64,000 nt of DNA from Prochlorococcus sp. scB243_495D8 (GCA_000634195.1 JFLT01000151.1:50161-114160), one strand, 5' to 3'. Positions 9,001 through 17,782 are shown, counted from the stretch's first letter. The notes: a model not told the origin generated them from the letters alone. Translations and numbers: made by a program.

Positions 9001-9263
9001 ATTTCATAATTACTCAGTTTTTCTGAATAATTATTTGAGCAGAGAATTTGTAAGGTTATTTGATTTATTTCTAAAGCAAATGTTTTTTTAGAATTACAGG
9101 CAAAAGGCCACTCTCTCACCCAACAAATTTCTTTTTTTATATTTAAACCAATTACTTGAAAAGTCTTATTGCAATTTTTAATTTTTACACAAGCACCTTT
9201 ATAAAGGTTTTCAGAAGAAATTAAATTATTGTTTTCACTGTCTAATAGTTTTGAATGAATCAT
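8997..9263 (-). CDS. Conserved hypothetical small protein upstream of dppA
   Basis: An 88-residue soluble protein if translation starts at the ATG at 9263. A GTG at 9284 would add seven residues that look unconserved. It has no membrane segment. Short beta-strand-like segments (GACVKIKNCNKTFQVIGLNIKKEICWVREWPFAC) suggest a small barrel-type fold of SH3 size, but that is only an impression. Its TGA overlaps the ATG of the binding-protein gene, so expression is coupled to the transporter. No function can be assigned. Confidence 0.55.
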   Translation of the reverse strand: MIHSKLLDSENNNLISSENLYKGACVKIKNCNKTFQVIGLNIKKEICWVREWPFACNSKKTFALEINQITLQILCSNNYSEKLSNYEI

Positions 9264-9333
9264 TAAGGTTCTAAAACCAAACACTTACTTTCTTTGGTTT
9301 ACCAAGCTATAAAGAAATTTGCAAACTATTTTT

Positions 9334-10635
9334 TTAAATACAACTTAATTGACTTGCAATAATTTTGACTTCATTTAGTGAATTTATTTCATCTTTCGAT
9401 TTCTCAAAATCTCCATTATTCACCTCATGAGTAATAACGACAATTTCTGCTTTGTCCTCACTTGCATCAAGTTGAACAATTGATTCGATTGATACATTAT
9501 TCTTTCCAAAAATATCTCCAATCTTTCCTATGACCCCTGGACTATCAAGACAAATAATTCTAAGGTAATTTTTTTTGTTTATTTGTGAAGATTCTATGAT
9601 ATGACAGGTTCTCCAGAAATCAAAAGATAACAATGGATCGACTGAATTATTATTTTTAACTGAGGCGGCATGCAGATTTAATATATCTGATACTACAGAT
9701 GCAGCAGTTGGGCCACTCCCTGCACCTGGGCCATACAACATTATCTCTCCTAGAGGATCAGCCTCTATCAATAAGGCATTGTTAACTCCCTTAACTGTTG
9801 CCAATGGATGAGATTTTGGAATCAAAGAAGGGCCTACCCAAATATTCAAAGCAAGTGAATCATTACTAATTGTTTGTCCCCTTTCGGAGAACGCTAAAAG
9901 TTTTATTTCAAATCCTAATTTATTGGCATATTCGATATCTTTGAGATTAATTTTACTAATACCCTCAGAATGTATCTCCTCTCTTTTGATTTTCCCTCCA
10001 AATGCGAGTTCACTAAGGATTGAAATCTTATCTGCAGCATCATGCCCCTCAACATCTGCAGTTGGATCGAATTCAGCGTAACCAAGGCTTTGGGCCAATT
10101 TTAAAGTCTCCTTATAATCAGCTTTTTCATTTGCCATCTTTGAAAGAATAAAATTTGTTGTGCCATTTATTATCCCTACCACTTTTTTTATAATGTTACT
10201 TTTTAAAGATCTTTTTAAGGGTTCAATTATTGGAATCCCACCGCAAACAGCGGCTTCTGACAATATATACACTCCTTCTTTAGATGCAGTTTTATATATT
10301 TCTTCTCCATATCTTGCAATGACAGCTTTATTTGCAGTAACAACAGATTTACCTAATTTTAATGATTGAAGAATAATATCTTTCGCCAAATCAACTCCAC
10401 CCATTACTTCAACAATTACATCTATAGAGGGGTCATTAATTAATTTAAATGGATCATCAGTTAATAAATTATTGTCTAGCTCAATATCCCTTTTTTTATT
10501 AAGATCTTTAACTGCTATTTTTGCAATTTCTATTTCTTTTAGAATTGGATGTGAATAAGCTTCAGAACTTAATATTTTATAAATCCCTGAACCCACAGTT
10601 CCAAAACCTACAATCCCAATTTTGCATTTTCTCAT
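9334..10635 (-). CDS. hom: Homoserine dehydrogenase
   Basis: A 433-residue enzyme reducing aspartate semialdehyde to homoserine with NAD(P)H, the branch step to threonine and methionine. The Rossmann start KIGIVGFGTVGSGIY (residues 5-19), VVTANKAVIARYGEEIY, the catalytic-domain segment GIINGTTNFILSKM and YAEFDPTADVEGHDAADK with its substrate-binding acidic residues are all visible. A C-terminal ACT domain (about 350-430, LRIICLDSPGVIGKIGDIF) suggests allosteric feedback by threonine, as in the family. It is monofunctional (no aspartokinase domain) and of normal length. Next on the strand are sufE upstream and the dpp group downstream. Confidence 0.95.
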   Translation of the reverse strand: MRKCKIGIVGFGTVGSGIYKILSSEAYSHPILKEIEIAKIAVKDLNKKRDIELDNNLLTDDPFKLINDPSIDVIVEVMGGVDLAKDIILQSLKLGKSVVTANKAVIARYGEEIYKTASKEGVYILSEAAVCGGIPIIEPLKRSLKSNIIKKVVGIINGTTNFILSKMANEKADYKETLKLAQSLGYAEFDPTADVEGHDAADKISILSELAFGGKIKREEIHSEGISKINLKDIEYANKLGFEIKLLAFSERGQTISNDSLALNIWVGPSLIPKSHPLATVKGVNNALLIEADPLGEIMLYGPGAGSGPTAASVVSDILNLHAASVKNNNSVDPLLSFDFWRTCHIIESSQINKKNYLRIICLDSPGVIGKIGDIFGKNNVSIESIVQLDASEDKAEIVVITHEVNNGDFEKSKDEINSLNEVKIIASQLSCI

Positions 10636-10679
10636 TTTTTATTTCTCTTAACTTTGAGTTTAATTTTATATTATTAGGC

Positions 10680-11099
10680 CTACAAAAATTCATTTGCTTG
10701 AGACTGCATTTTTAATAAAATGTTTAAAAAACCATTTGAACGTGAAGGGGTTAAGCTTGCTTTCAAACCAGTATCTTCTATAAATTTCTTATCTATTTCA
10801 ACAACTTGATTTGGTGTTAACTCATTTAATCCACTTATTAAAAAGGCCAACAAACCCTTTGTTATGAGGGCATCAGAATATCCTTCCCAAAATAATTTAC
10901 CAGCTTTAATAGTTGCCTTAACAAAAACTTCTGAAACGCATCCCTTAACTTTATTTTCTTCAACAAGAATTTCACTATCTGGCTCTTTCAATTTTTTGCC
11001 TAACCACAAAATGTATTCATATTTTCTTTTTGGATCTTCTGATTTCTTCAACTTTTCTACTAATTTTGATAGATTATTGTATTTTTCCTGATTTTCCAT
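10680..11099 (-). CDS. sufE: SufE-like cysteine desulfurase activator
   Basis: A 139-residue protein of the SufE family, which accepts persulfide sulfur from the desulfurase SufS for Fe-S cluster assembly in the cytoplasm. The N-terminal KRKYEYILWLGKKLKE and the active-site loop VKGCVSEVFV, with the sulfur-accepting Cys near residue 51, are the family hallmarks. The GLLAFLISGLNELTPNQV segment also fits. Length matches the family. The other suf genes are not in this window, so this is an isolated copy lying between hom and the formyl-THF cyclo-ligase gene. Confidence 0.9.
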   Translation of the reverse strand: MENQEKYNNLSKLVEKLKKSEDPKRKYEYILWLGKKLKEPDSEILVEENKVKGCVSEVFVKATIKAGKLFWEGYSDALITKGLLAFLISGLNELTPNQVVEIDKKFIEDTGLKASLTPSRSNGFLNILLKMQSQANEFL

Positions 11100-11138
11100 T
11101 TTTTAAAGCTATAAATTGATCAATTTAAGGGTCTTTCA

Positions 11139-11696
11139 TTATACAAATATTTCTTTTTCTGTGATAAACCCAGATAAAGGAATATCCCACTCGGCTCTTG
11201 TTAATGGAATCGTACTTACGCAATTAGAAGTTAATACTCCGATGCATGGAACATTTCCCCAATCATTATCTCTCCTTAATTTATCAAAATAACCGCCTCC
11301 ATAACCTAATCTTGTTAAATTTTTATCAACCGAAAGACATGGTACAAATATCATGCTTATCTGCGAATGACTCAATGGAGAAGAATTATTTGGACTTAGT
11401 ATCCCCTCAGAATCTTTGGTAAGAGGTTTTTCGTCCCATGGATAAAATAACAACTCTTTTTTATCTTTACATCTAGGTAAAGCTAAAGTGAATTTTTTCT
11501 TAAGACTTCTTATATCAACTTCATTTTTTAGAGGCCAATATATAGCTATATAACCAATATTTTTATATCCCTTAACAAATGAATCAATATATAATCTTAC
11601 ATTCTTTTCTACATTTTCACTTTGATCAAGAGATATCTCATCTCTTAGTTTTCTAAACGTATCCCTCTCCAATTTCTTATTTTCAAAGATCATCAT
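11139..11696 (-). CDS. 5-formyltetrahydrofolate cyclo-ligase family protein
   Basis: A 185-residue enzyme that converts 5-formyl-THF to 5,10-methenyl-THF with ATP, salvaging folate. The diagnostic nucleotide/folate motif RLGYGGGYFDKL sits near residue 130. The N-terminal ERDTFRKLRDEIS and IAIYWPLKNEVDIR also fit the family. Two adjacent ATG codons (11696 and 11693) are possible starts. It lies 9 bases after ruvC on the same strand and is probably in the same transcript. Another one-carbon folate gene, folD, lies about 15 kb away. Confidence 0.9.
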   Translation of the reverse strand: MMIFENKKLERDTFRKLRDEISLDQSENVEKNVRLYIDSFVKGYKNIGYIAIYWPLKNEVDIRSLKKKFTLALPRCKDKKELLFYPWDEKPLTKDSEGILSPNNSSPLSHSQISMIFVPCLSVDKNLTRLGYGGGYFDKLRRDNDWGNVPCIGVLTSNCVSTIPLTRAEWDIPLSGFITEKEIFV

Positions 11697-11705
11697 TTTA
11701 AATTT

Positions 11706-12179
11706 TCAGTTAAAGCCTTCCTCATTCAGTTTTGTGAGTGCTATTGCCAATGCATCTGCTGAATCATCAGGTTTTGGAGGTTTGTTAAGATCTAAGTTAT
11801 ACATAACAGCATCAAGAATATCTTTCTTAGATGCCTTTCCAGACCCAGCAATTGTTAATTTTATCTGAGCAGGTGAATACTCACTAACATGAATTTTTTT
11901 CGATGCCAATACCATCATTATCACGCCTCTGGCCTGCACCACACTAATGGTAGTGCTTGACCTATAAAAGAAAAATTTTTCTACTGCCGCCGCATTTGGG
12001 TTCCAATGATTTATTAATTGATTAAGATCTTGAAATATCTCATAAAGTCTATCTTCTTCTTTTTTATCTTTACCTGTCTCAATTACGCCGCAATCTAATA
12101 ATTTCTTTCTTTCATTTTCTATCTCAATTATTCCATAACCAACTCTAGCTAATCCGGGGTCAATCCCAATTATTCTCAC
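11706..12179 (-). CDS. ruvC: Holliday junction resolvase RuvC
   Basis: A 157-residue endonuclease that cuts Holliday junctions during recombinational repair, acting with RuvAB. The four acidic catalytic residues are in place: Asp7 in [14 protein letters not shown], Glu in [12 protein letters not shown] and the pair in [14 protein letters not shown]. The start is GTG, giving the canonical [10 protein letters not shown]-terminus. It sits 5 bases downstream of chlI and 9 bases upstream of the cyclo-ligase gene. Confidence 0.95.
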   Translation of the reverse strand: MRIIGIDPGLARVGYGIIEIENERKKLLDCGVIETGKDKKEEDRLYEIFQDLNQLINHWNPNAAAVEKFFFYRSSTTISVVQARGVIMMVLASKKIHVSEYSPAQIKLTIAGSGKASKKDILDAVMYNLDLNKPPKPDDSADALAIALTKLNEEGFN

Positions 12180-12184
12180 TGTTA

Positions 12185-13273
12185 TTAAGCTTCAGCAGAC
12201 AATTGAAATTTTGAAAGATTTTCTTTTTCATCTAAATCAAATACTTTACAAAAAGCTTGAATAACTCTTTCACCTGAATCAACTTGTTCTAAGGGATCTT
12301 TTCTAAGTCTATGTCTTAAAGAACAAGAAATAACCCTTGCTATATCATCTTCTTGGACTTCAGTTCTGCCCTCAAATGCTGCAATTGCCCTAGCTGATCG
12401 ATTCGTAACAATATCTCCACGTAAACCATCCACATCTAGTTCTCCGCAGATTGCAGAAATATTCAATCTTAAGTCATCGTCCATTTGAACAGAATTTAAT
12501 ATTTCTTGTGCTTTAATCACTTTTTGTTGAAGTTCATCCTGTTGTTTCTCAACACTCAATGAAAACTCATCAGGATTATCATCAAAAGAAGTTCTTTGAT
12601 CAACTACTTGAACTCTTAATTCAGCATCTCTAACTGTCTTAACTTCAACACTCATTCCAAACCTATCCAATAGTTGAGGCCTTAATTCACCTTCTTCTGG
12701 ATTTCCTGAACCAATAAGAACAAACCTCGCAGGATGTCGAACTGATACCCCCTCCCTTTCAACTGTATTCCATCCGGAAGCGGCCGAATCTAAAAGTACA
12801 TCGACTAAATGATCATCAAGTAAATTCACTTCATCAACGTATAGTAAACCCCTATTAGCTTTTGCTAATAGACCTGGTTCGAATGCCTTGACACCTTCGC
12901 TCAGAGCCTTCTCTATATCAATGGTTCCACAAAGCCTGTCTTCAGTAGCTCCTAAAGGCAAGTCAACCATAGGTACTTGTTTTTGAATACTTTCTAGATT
13001 CTCTCCTTGAGTAATTTTCTCTAAAACTTCTTTACTTTGTAAATCAGGATCAAATAGTGAACTATTGTATGGATCGTCTTTAACAACATCGATTGCAGGC
13101 AACAAATCAGCTAAAGCTCTTATTGTAGTGGACTTTCCAGTCCCTCTATCACCCATTATCATCACTCCTCCAATTCTTGGATCAATAACATTTAACAAGA
13201 GAGCCAATTTCATTTCTTCTTGACCAATTACTGCTGTAAAAGGAAAAACTCTTCTTTTCTTTGTTGTAGGCAC
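12185..13273 (-). CDS. chlI: Magnesium chelatase ATPase subunit I
   Basis: An AAA+ ATPase that drives insertion of Mg2+ into protoporphyrin IX with ChlD and ChlH, the first committed step to chlorophyll. Visible motifs are [19 protein letters not shown], Walker [10 protein letters not shown], the ChlI region [15 protein letters not shown], Walker [17 protein letters not shown] and sensor [20 protein letters not shown] place the start at the GTG at 13273, giving 362 residues beginning [11 protein letters not shown], the usual cyanobacterial length. An upstream TTG at 13306 would add 11 residues. It heads a short-spaced group with ruvC and the cyclo-ligase gene. Confidence 0.95.
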   Translation of the reverse strand: MPTTKKRRVFPFTAVIGQEEMKLALLLNVIDPRIGGVMIMGDRGTGKSTTIRALADLLPAIDVVKDDPYNSSLFDPDLQSKEVLEKITQGENLESIQKQVPMVDLPLGATEDRLCGTIDIEKALSEGVKAFEPGLLAKANRGLLYVDEVNLLDDHLVDVLLDSAASGWNTVEREGVSVRHPARFVLIGSGNPEEGELRPQLLDRFGMSVEVKTVRDAELRVQVVDQRTSFDDNPDEFSLSVEKQQDELQQKVIKAQEILNSVQMDDDLRLNISAICGELDVDGLRGDIVTNRSARAIAAFEGRTEVQEDDIARVISCSLRHRLRKDPLEQVDSGERVIQAFCKVFDLDEKENLSKFQLSAEA

Positions 13274-13390
13274 AGTTTTAGTTTTCTTAAATATTCCAAT
13301 AATCAATAGATGCTACTTCAGAAAATGTTTTTAGTAAATATCCCTATTAAATTAAAACAAGAAGTAAATAGTAACTAATCAAATCTGTAG

Positions 13391-14143
13391 TTACTTATTT
13401 TTTTTGGAATTGTTCAAAAACCAGTTAATTTGATGGATAATTCCTCGTAAAACATTTATTTCATGCATTGATGTATTTGCCCTCAAAATGAACTTCTTAA
13501 ATTTACTGATTTTCGCCTTAGAAGTATGCCTTAAAAGATATCCAACCTCCAGAAGCAATTCCTCTATCTCCAAAAACGAATCATGAATTTGTTTTGATGA
13601 TGCAAGATTAAAAACTTTTGATTTTTTATTTAAATTCTTTTTAGAAGACTTATTTAATTCGTACAAAACTATTGAAACAGCGTGAGAAAGATTTAATGAA
13701 GGATTATTATGAGAAGTTGGAATATTAAAAGTTTTATTTGCCAGAAGTAATTCACTGTTAGTTAAACCTCTATCTTCTCTTCCAAATATAATTGCTAAAT
13801 TATTTATTTTTTTAAAGGATAAAGTCCAATCAAATATATCTTCAGAAGATCCAAAAAATGAATCTTTATTTACATCAATCCTTCCACAAGATGCCAGAAC
13901 TAAATCACAATCAAAAATTGCTTTTTGAAGATCATCAAAAATCTTACAATTTTGAAGAAATTTTTGACCTTTAAGAGCCATTTTTTTTGCTTCTAAAGAA
14001 AATATATCGCATTTAGGAGAAACAATTCTTAATTCATCAACTTCAAAATTACTGCATAATCTAGCAACGCTCCCTACATTTAAAGGGCCATTTGGTTCAA
14101 CTAAAATTACCTTTAAATTAGAAAAATTTTTTCCCAAAATCAT
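13391..14143 (-). CDS. TrmH/TrmJ-type (SPOUT) RNA 2'-O-methyltransferase
   Basis: A 250-residue SPOUT-fold methyltransferase that transfers a methyl group from S-adenosylmethionine to a ribose in tRNA or rRNA. The three SPOUT motifs are clear: LVEPNGPLNVGSVARLCSNF (Asn/Arg motif 1), IIFGREDRGLTNSEL and the knot segment NPSLNLSHAVSIVLYEL. The layout with a C-terminal helical extension is closest to TrmJ (tRNA position 32), but the target cannot be proved. Its ATG overlaps the stop of the upstream cytochrome gene (ATGA), so the two are translationally coupled. Confidence 0.85.
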   Translation of the reverse strand: MILGKNFSNLKVILVEPNGPLNVGSVARLCSNFEVDELRIVSPKCDIFSLEAKKMALKGQKFLQNCKIFDDLQKAIFDCDLVLASCGRIDVNKDSFFGSSEDIFDWTLSFKKINNLAIIFGREDRGLTNSELLLANKTFNIPTSHNNPSLNLSHAVSIVLYELNKSSKKNLNKKSKVFNLASSKQIHDSFLEIEELLLEVGYLLRHTSKAKISKFKKFILRANTSMHEINVLRGIIHQINWFLNNSKKNK

Positions 14144-14526
14144 TCAAGGCTATGAAGATACTTTAATAAATTTGACATATTTACAGGATCAATTTCAAAA
14201 CTTGGCATAGGAGGAGTCAGGCCTCCAGTAACTTGTTTAATTATCTCTTTATCATTCAAACGTTGAGTTATTGAGTGTAAGTCTGGCCCCACTAATCCTC
14301 TTGCTGTGATTCCATGACATCCAACACAATTTATCTTAAAAAGAGCATCTCCCTCCTCAGCAGAGCCATTATGCTCAAGAGTTTCAATAATATATTTGTT
14401 ATTTTCATGATGATTTACGAAAAATATTGCCAAACAAATTAATAAAACTCCAAATAAAACAAAAAAATTTTTTAAGAATTCTTTTTTAAAGTCCCTTTCT
14501 GCTGCAGTTGATGAAGATGTTGACAC
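14140..14526 (-). CDS. cytM: Membrane-anchored c-type cytochrome, probably cytochrome cM
   Basis: A 128-residue protein with an N-terminal uncleaved membrane anchor (about residues 19-39, [17 protein letters not shown]). One class I cytochrome c domain follows, with haem-binding CVGCH near residue 67 and a probable axial Met in TPPMPSFE. Cytochrome cM of cyanobacteria has this anchored form and is linked to respiratory control and stress. It starts with GTG. The neighbour on the other side of a 55-base divergent region is petG of the b6f complex, which supports an electron-transfer role. The exact partner is not evident. Confidence 0.85.
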   Translation of the reverse strand: MSTSSSTAAERDFKKEFLKNFFVLFGVLLICLAIFFVNHHENNKYIIETLEHNGSAEEGDALFKINCVGCHGITARGLVGPDLHSITQRLNDKEIIKQVTGGLTPPMPSFEIDPVNMSNLLKYLHSLE

Positions 14527-14581
14527 AAAAAATAGTCTCTATGTAACAATTGTGAGTAATAAATTCAAAAAAGGCAAAAAA

Positions 14582-14701
14582 ATGATCGAGCCTCTTCTAT
14601 GTGGAATTGTTTTAGGTTTAGTTCCAATAACTCTTCTTGGATTATTCGTAAGTGCATGGAATCAATACAGAAGAGGTTCAGGGATGCTGGACATTGATTA
14701 A
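14582..14701 (+). CDS. petG: Cytochrome b6f complex subunit PetG
   Basis: A 39-codon gene. The protein starts [20 protein letters not shown] and continues [14 protein letters not shown], which is the PetG sequence: a single membrane helix with a short C-terminal stromal tail. PetG is a small subunit needed for assembly and stability of the b6f dimer in the thylakoid membrane. A purine-rich stretch (AAAAAAGGCAAAA) precedes the ATG. It is divergent from cytM, and its last 24 bases overlap the end of the convergent rsmD gene. The C-terminus MLDID is a few residues longer than in many homologues. Confidence 0.95.
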   Translation: MIEPLLCGIVLGLVPITLLGLFVSAWNQYRRGSGMLDID

Positions 14702-15277
14702 AAATGTTAATCTTGACTGACCATAATTTCTTACATCAATAGTTTCCCACAAAGTAGTATTTTTAATAAATAGATTTGGAGAATGTTCACAAATTACTGT
14801 TGAATCTTTCTTTAAAAAATTACAATTAAATAATTGATTTAAAACTAATTCATGGAAATCCTCATCGTATGGAGGATCTAGATAAACAAAATCAAATTTT
14901 AATTTGTTAAAATCAACATTTCCAGATGATAAGTTTCTCTCATAATCAGGTTTTGTCCATTTCAAAACGTCTTTACAAATAACTTCGATATCATTTCTCC
15001 TATTCTCTATATTCTCCAATGAGAGTAAATTTTCTAAGCAAATTTTTGAGTTGATTTTGTTTTTTTCAATTGCAATTATTTTTCTTGCACCGTGATTATA
15101 GGCTTCACAAGATATAGCACCTGTTCCACTAAATAAATCTAACCAGTTACTATTTTCAACTCTTTTGTTCAATATATTAAATATGGCCTCCCTCACTCTC
15201 AAAGTTGTAGGTCTGGTATAAGAATTATTTGGACTTTGGAGTTTTTTACCGCCTATTAATCTTAAGTTAGTTTTCAT
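14678..15277 (-). CDS. rsmD: 16S rRNA (guanine966-N2)-methyltransferase RsmD
   Basis: A 199-residue class I methyltransferase that makes m2G966 in 16S rRNA. The start [16 protein letters not shown] with [14 protein letters not shown] is typical of RsmD. SAM binding is at [20 protein letters not shown], and the catalytic DPPY motif is in [13 protein letters not shown]. It is the third gene of the minus-strand group trxA-hisH-rsmD (spacings 12 and 14 bases). Its last codons lie antisense to the end of petG. Confidence 0.92.
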   Translation of the reverse strand: MKTNLRLIGGKKLQSPNNSYTRPTTLRVREAIFNILNKRVENSNWLDLFSGTGAISCEAYNHGARKIIAIEKNKINSKICLENLLSLENIENRRNDIEVICKDVLKWTKPDYERNLSSGNVDFNKLKFDFVYLDPPYDEDFHELVLNQLFNCNFLKKDSTVICEHSPNLFIKNTTLWETIDVRNYGQSRLTFLINVQHP

Positions 15278-15290
15278 CCCTAAGAATCTG

Positions 15291-15908
15291 TTATTGAATA
15301 TTACTCAGCCATCTTCTCAAAATTTTTTCACCGGTTTTCCCAGATTTTTCCGGATGAAATTGACAGGCCAATAAATTATCCTTCTCAATCATTGCAGTTA
15401 ATTTTTCAGAGCCATAATCAACTTGAGCTGCAATAATATTTAAGTCATCTGGGATTGCATGATAGGAATGTACAAAATAGACCCAATTATTTAATTCTTC
15501 ATTCCCAAATAAAGTATTTTTTTTGGTAGGTAAAAGTTTGCACCAACCCATGTGTGGGATTCTTTGATTAACAATATTGGGTATTTTTTGTATTTTTCCT
15601 TTTAAAATCCCCAGTCCTTTAACTTTCCCTTCATCGCTAGATTCAAAAAGGAGTTGGAGACCTAAACATATACCAAGAAAGGATTTCCCACTTTTAATCC
15701 AATTTTTCAGATCAGTAACCAAATCAGTATTTATGAGATTATTCATCGCCGGGTCAAATGCTCCAACACCAGGAAGTATAATCGCCTTACAAAGCTTAGA
15801 ATCATTAAAGTTTTTAATTAATATAATTTCTTCTCCAAGACTTTCTAGAGATTTAGTTACGGAATGAATATTTCCCATTCCATAGTCTATTAGTCCAATT
15901 TTATGCAA
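15291..15908 (-). CDS. hisH: Imidazole glycerol phosphate synthase subunit HisH
   Basis: A 205-residue class I glutamine amidotransferase that supplies ammonia to HisF for the ring-forming step of histidine synthesis, which also releases AICAR. The start IGLIDYGMGNIHSV, oxyanion strand ILPGVGAFDPAM, nucleophile loop FLGICLGLQLLF (Cys) and His-Glu of CQFHPEKSGKTG are all present. The start codon appears to be TTG at 15908, because no ATG or GTG precedes IGLIDYG in frame. HisF is not in this window. It lies between trxA and rsmD. Confidence 0.95.
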   Translation of the reverse strand: MHKIGLIDYGMGNIHSVTKSLESLGEEIILIKNFNDSKLCKAIILPGVGAFDPAMNNLINTDLVTDLKNWIKSGKSFLGICLGLQLLFESSDEGKVKGLGILKGKIQKIPNIVNQRIPHMGWCKLLPTKKNTLFGNEELNNWVYFVHSYHAIPDDLNIIAAQVDYGSEKLTAMIEKDNLLACQFHPEKSGKTGEKILRRWLSNIQ

Positions 15909-15919
15909 AGCTTTTAAAT

Positions 15920-16243
15920 TTATAAATGCTTAGTTAAAGTGCTCGAAAGAGTTGCTTTTGGCACCGCACCAACAACGGTATCAACCTTTTGACCTCCTTT
16001 AAAGATCATTAATGTAGGAATACTTCTTATTCCGTATTGACTGGCTACATTTGGATTTTCATCTGTGTTTAATTTAAAAACTTTAATTTTCCCTTCAAAG
16101 TCTTTTGAGATTTCTTCTACAACAGGAGCGACCATTCTACATGGACCGCACCATGGTGCCCAAAAATCAACCAATACTGGTAGATCACTTTGCAGTACAT
16201 CCTTGTCAAATGAAGAATCAGTTACGGCTGGAGCTGATGACAT
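15920..16243 (-). CDS. trxA: Thioredoxin
   Basis: A 107-residue cytoplasmic thioredoxin with active site [14 protein letters not shown] and the cis-Pro loop [14 protein letters not shown], the m-type/TrxA pattern. In cyanobacteria it passes reducing power from ferredoxin-thioredoxin reductase or NTR to Calvin-cycle and antioxidant enzymes. It is the first gene of the trxA-hisH-rsmD group. It lies downstream of the Yfr1 small RNA and guaB on the same strand, a conserved cyanobacterial neighbourhood. Confidence 0.95.
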   Translation of the reverse strand: MSSAPAVTDSSFDKDVLQSDLPVLVDFWAPWCGPCRMVAPVVEEISKDFEGKIKVFKLNTDENPNVASQYGIRSIPTLMIFKGGQKVDTVVGAVPKATLSSTLTKHL

Positions 16244-16334
16244 AATTTAAGTATTCCTTTTTGAAAATTTAGCAGGCAATTCTTTTAAGTGATGATTTCA
16301 TTACAGATTAAATAATATAAGTAACAAAATATCT

Positions 16335-16391
16335 AAAAAAGCCCGATTAATCGGGCGATTTAGTGTGTGAGGAGTATGGGGTTTCCCCCAT
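16335..16391 (-). ncRNA. yfr1: Yfr1 small regulatory RNA
   Basis: Read on the minus strand, the region has a first hairpin TGGGGGAAACCCCA and then the single-stranded ultraconserved element ACTCCTCACAC. After a short spacer comes a GC-rich hairpin GCCCGATTAATCGGGC followed by six T, an intrinsic terminator. This two-stem architecture with the central 11-mer, and the location between guaB and trxA, are the published hallmarks of cyanobacterial Yfr1. It acts as an antisense regulator through the 11-mer, with porin-type mRNAs as known Prochlorococcus targets. The 5' end is inferred from the -10 element and could shift a few bases. Confidence 0.93.
16341..16356 (-). terminator. Intrinsic terminator of Yfr1
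   Basis: This is a perfect self-complementary GCCCGATTAATCGGGC followed on the minus strand by a run of six T (16335-16340). It forms the 3' end of Yfr1 and may also stop read-through from guaB towards trxA. Confidence 0.85.
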
Positions 16392-16397
16392 CGTTTC

Positions 16398-16403
16398 ATA
16401 ATA
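16398..16403 (-). promoter_or_regulatory. Probable -10 element of Yfr1
   Basis: TATTAT on the minus strand lies about seven bases before the inferred first base of Yfr1 (near 16391). A -35 box is not obvious, which is common in Prochlorococcus promoters. The call rests on spacing to the well-defined RNA. Confidence 0.5.
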
Positions 16404-16473
16404 ACTCCTAATTAGAAAATTTTTCAAATTAATACCTAATTCACTAAGGATTTATAATTTTGCTCTAAGTGAA

Positions 16474-17637
16474 CTACTTACCCATCCCAAGCTGCTGAGC
16501 TTTTTGATAAACCTTACCTTCTGTAAGAAGCGATGGAGCTATAACTATTTCAACTTCTTGCATTTCTTTAATATTTTTTGCGCCAAGAGTACTCATTGAG
16601 GTTCTTATGGCTCCTAATAAGTTATGTGTTCCATCATCAAGTAAGGCAGGACCTTTAATTATTCTTTCTAAGGATCCTGTAGAACCAACTTCAATTCTTG
16701 TCCCCCTTGGCAATACTGGACTTGGAGTAGCCATGCCCCAGTGAAATCCTTTACCTGGAGCGTTTGAGGATTTAGCTATTGGTGATCCAATCATTACAGC
16801 ATCTGCTCCACATGCCAAACATTTACAGATATCTCCACCAGTAACAATTCCTCCATCACCAATAATAGGAATATAACGACCACTTTCTTTAAAGTAATCA
16901 TTTCTTGCCGCACTACAATCAGCAATCGCAGTTGCTTGAGGGATTCCAATTCCCAAAACTCCTCTTGATGTACAGGCCGCTCCAGGTCCTATTCCAACCA
17001 TCAATCCTGCAACTCCAGCATCCATGAGAAGTTTTGCAACTTCGTAAGTAACACAATTACCCGCTACAACTGGGACATTCATAGATTGACAGAGATCTTT
17101 AATATTTAAGGTTTCCTTACCATCCATACCGAGATGTTCAGTGGAAACAACTGTTCCTTGAAGAAAAAATAAATCAATTTTGGAATTATTAAGTGTTTCT
17201 TTAAACTTAATGGCAGCTTGAGGAGTGCCACTAAAAGCTGCTATACCACCCCTTTCTTTCACCTCATTTATTCTTTGTAGAATCAATCCCTCCTTGACCG
17301 GTTCACTATATATTTTCTGCATTAATGGAACAAAATCATTCTTCCCAACTGATGCTATTTGGTTTAATATTTTATCAGGATTTTCATATCGTGTTTGTAT
17401 GCCCTCCATATTTATAACCCCTAGGGAACCTAATTTTGTGAGCTCTACAGCCGTATTGACATCGACAACACTATCCATGGCACTAGCAATGATCGGAACT
17501 TCTCTTTTGAAATCACCTATTGACCAAGAAGGATCAGTCAAATCGTAATCAAGTGTTCTATTACCAGGAACTAAAGCTATTTCATCGATGCCATAAGCTC
17601 GCCTGACTTTTTTATTTAAACCAAGTTCAATATTCAC
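16474..17637 (-). CDS. guaB: IMP dehydrogenase-family protein without CBS domains (GuaB3 type)
   Basis: A 387-residue TIM-barrel protein of the IMPDH/GMPR family. It shows the phosphate-binding region GLMVGIGPGAACTSRGVLG, with the catalytic Cys in the ACTSR loop, and GGDICKCLACGADAVMIGSP. Classical GuaB is about 490 residues because a pair of CBS domains is inserted. Here the barrel is uninterrupted, which matches the short cyanobacterial type called GuaB3. The expected reaction is IMP to XMP with NAD+, towards GMP. Start is GTG. It is divergent from gyrA and upstream of Yfr1. Whether a second, CBS-bearing guaB exists cannot be seen here. Confidence 0.85.
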   Translation of the reverse strand: MNIELGLNKKVRRAYGIDEIALVPGNRTLDYDLTDPSWSIGDFKREVPIIASAMDSVVDVNTAVELTKLGSLGVINMEGIQTRYENPDKILNQIASVGKNDFVPLMQKIYSEPVKEGLILQRINEVKERGGIAAFSGTPQAAIKFKETLNNSKIDLFFLQGTVVSTEHLGMDGKETLNIKDLCQSMNVPVVAGNCVTYEVAKLLMDAGVAGLMVGIGPGAACTSRGVLGIGIPQATAIADCSAARNDYFKESGRYIPIIGDGGIVTGGDICKCLACGADAVMIGSPIAKSSNAPGKGFHWGMATPSPVLPRGTRIEVGSTGSLERIIKGPALLDDGTHNLLGAIRTSMSTLGAKNIKEMQEVEIVIAPSLLTEGKVYQKAQQLGMGK

Positions 17638-17776
17638 GGTAATTTTCTCTCATTCTGAATAAATTAACAACTAAAGGGGTAATAAGCCAAGGTTTATTCA
17701 AAAACAACAGGTTTTATTTTGATTTGTGTGTAAATGTGAGTATTTGGGAATTAAATAAATCTTTTTTTTTATTCAT

Positions 17777-17782
17777 TATGAT
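17777..17782 (+). promoter_or_regulatory. Possible -10 element for gyrA
   Basis: TATGAT, 34 bases before the gyrA ATG and followed by a leader with a good AAGAAAGGA ribosome-binding site (17801-17809), looks like a sigma-70-type -10 box. No convincing -35 box is present. The 180-base spacer also holds the guaB promoter on the other strand. Confidence 0.3.

Noticed and set aside
12185..13306. A chlI start at TTG 13306
   Set aside because: It adds 11 residues (IIGIFKKTKT region) not expected in ChlI. GTG 13273 gives the usual 362 residues.
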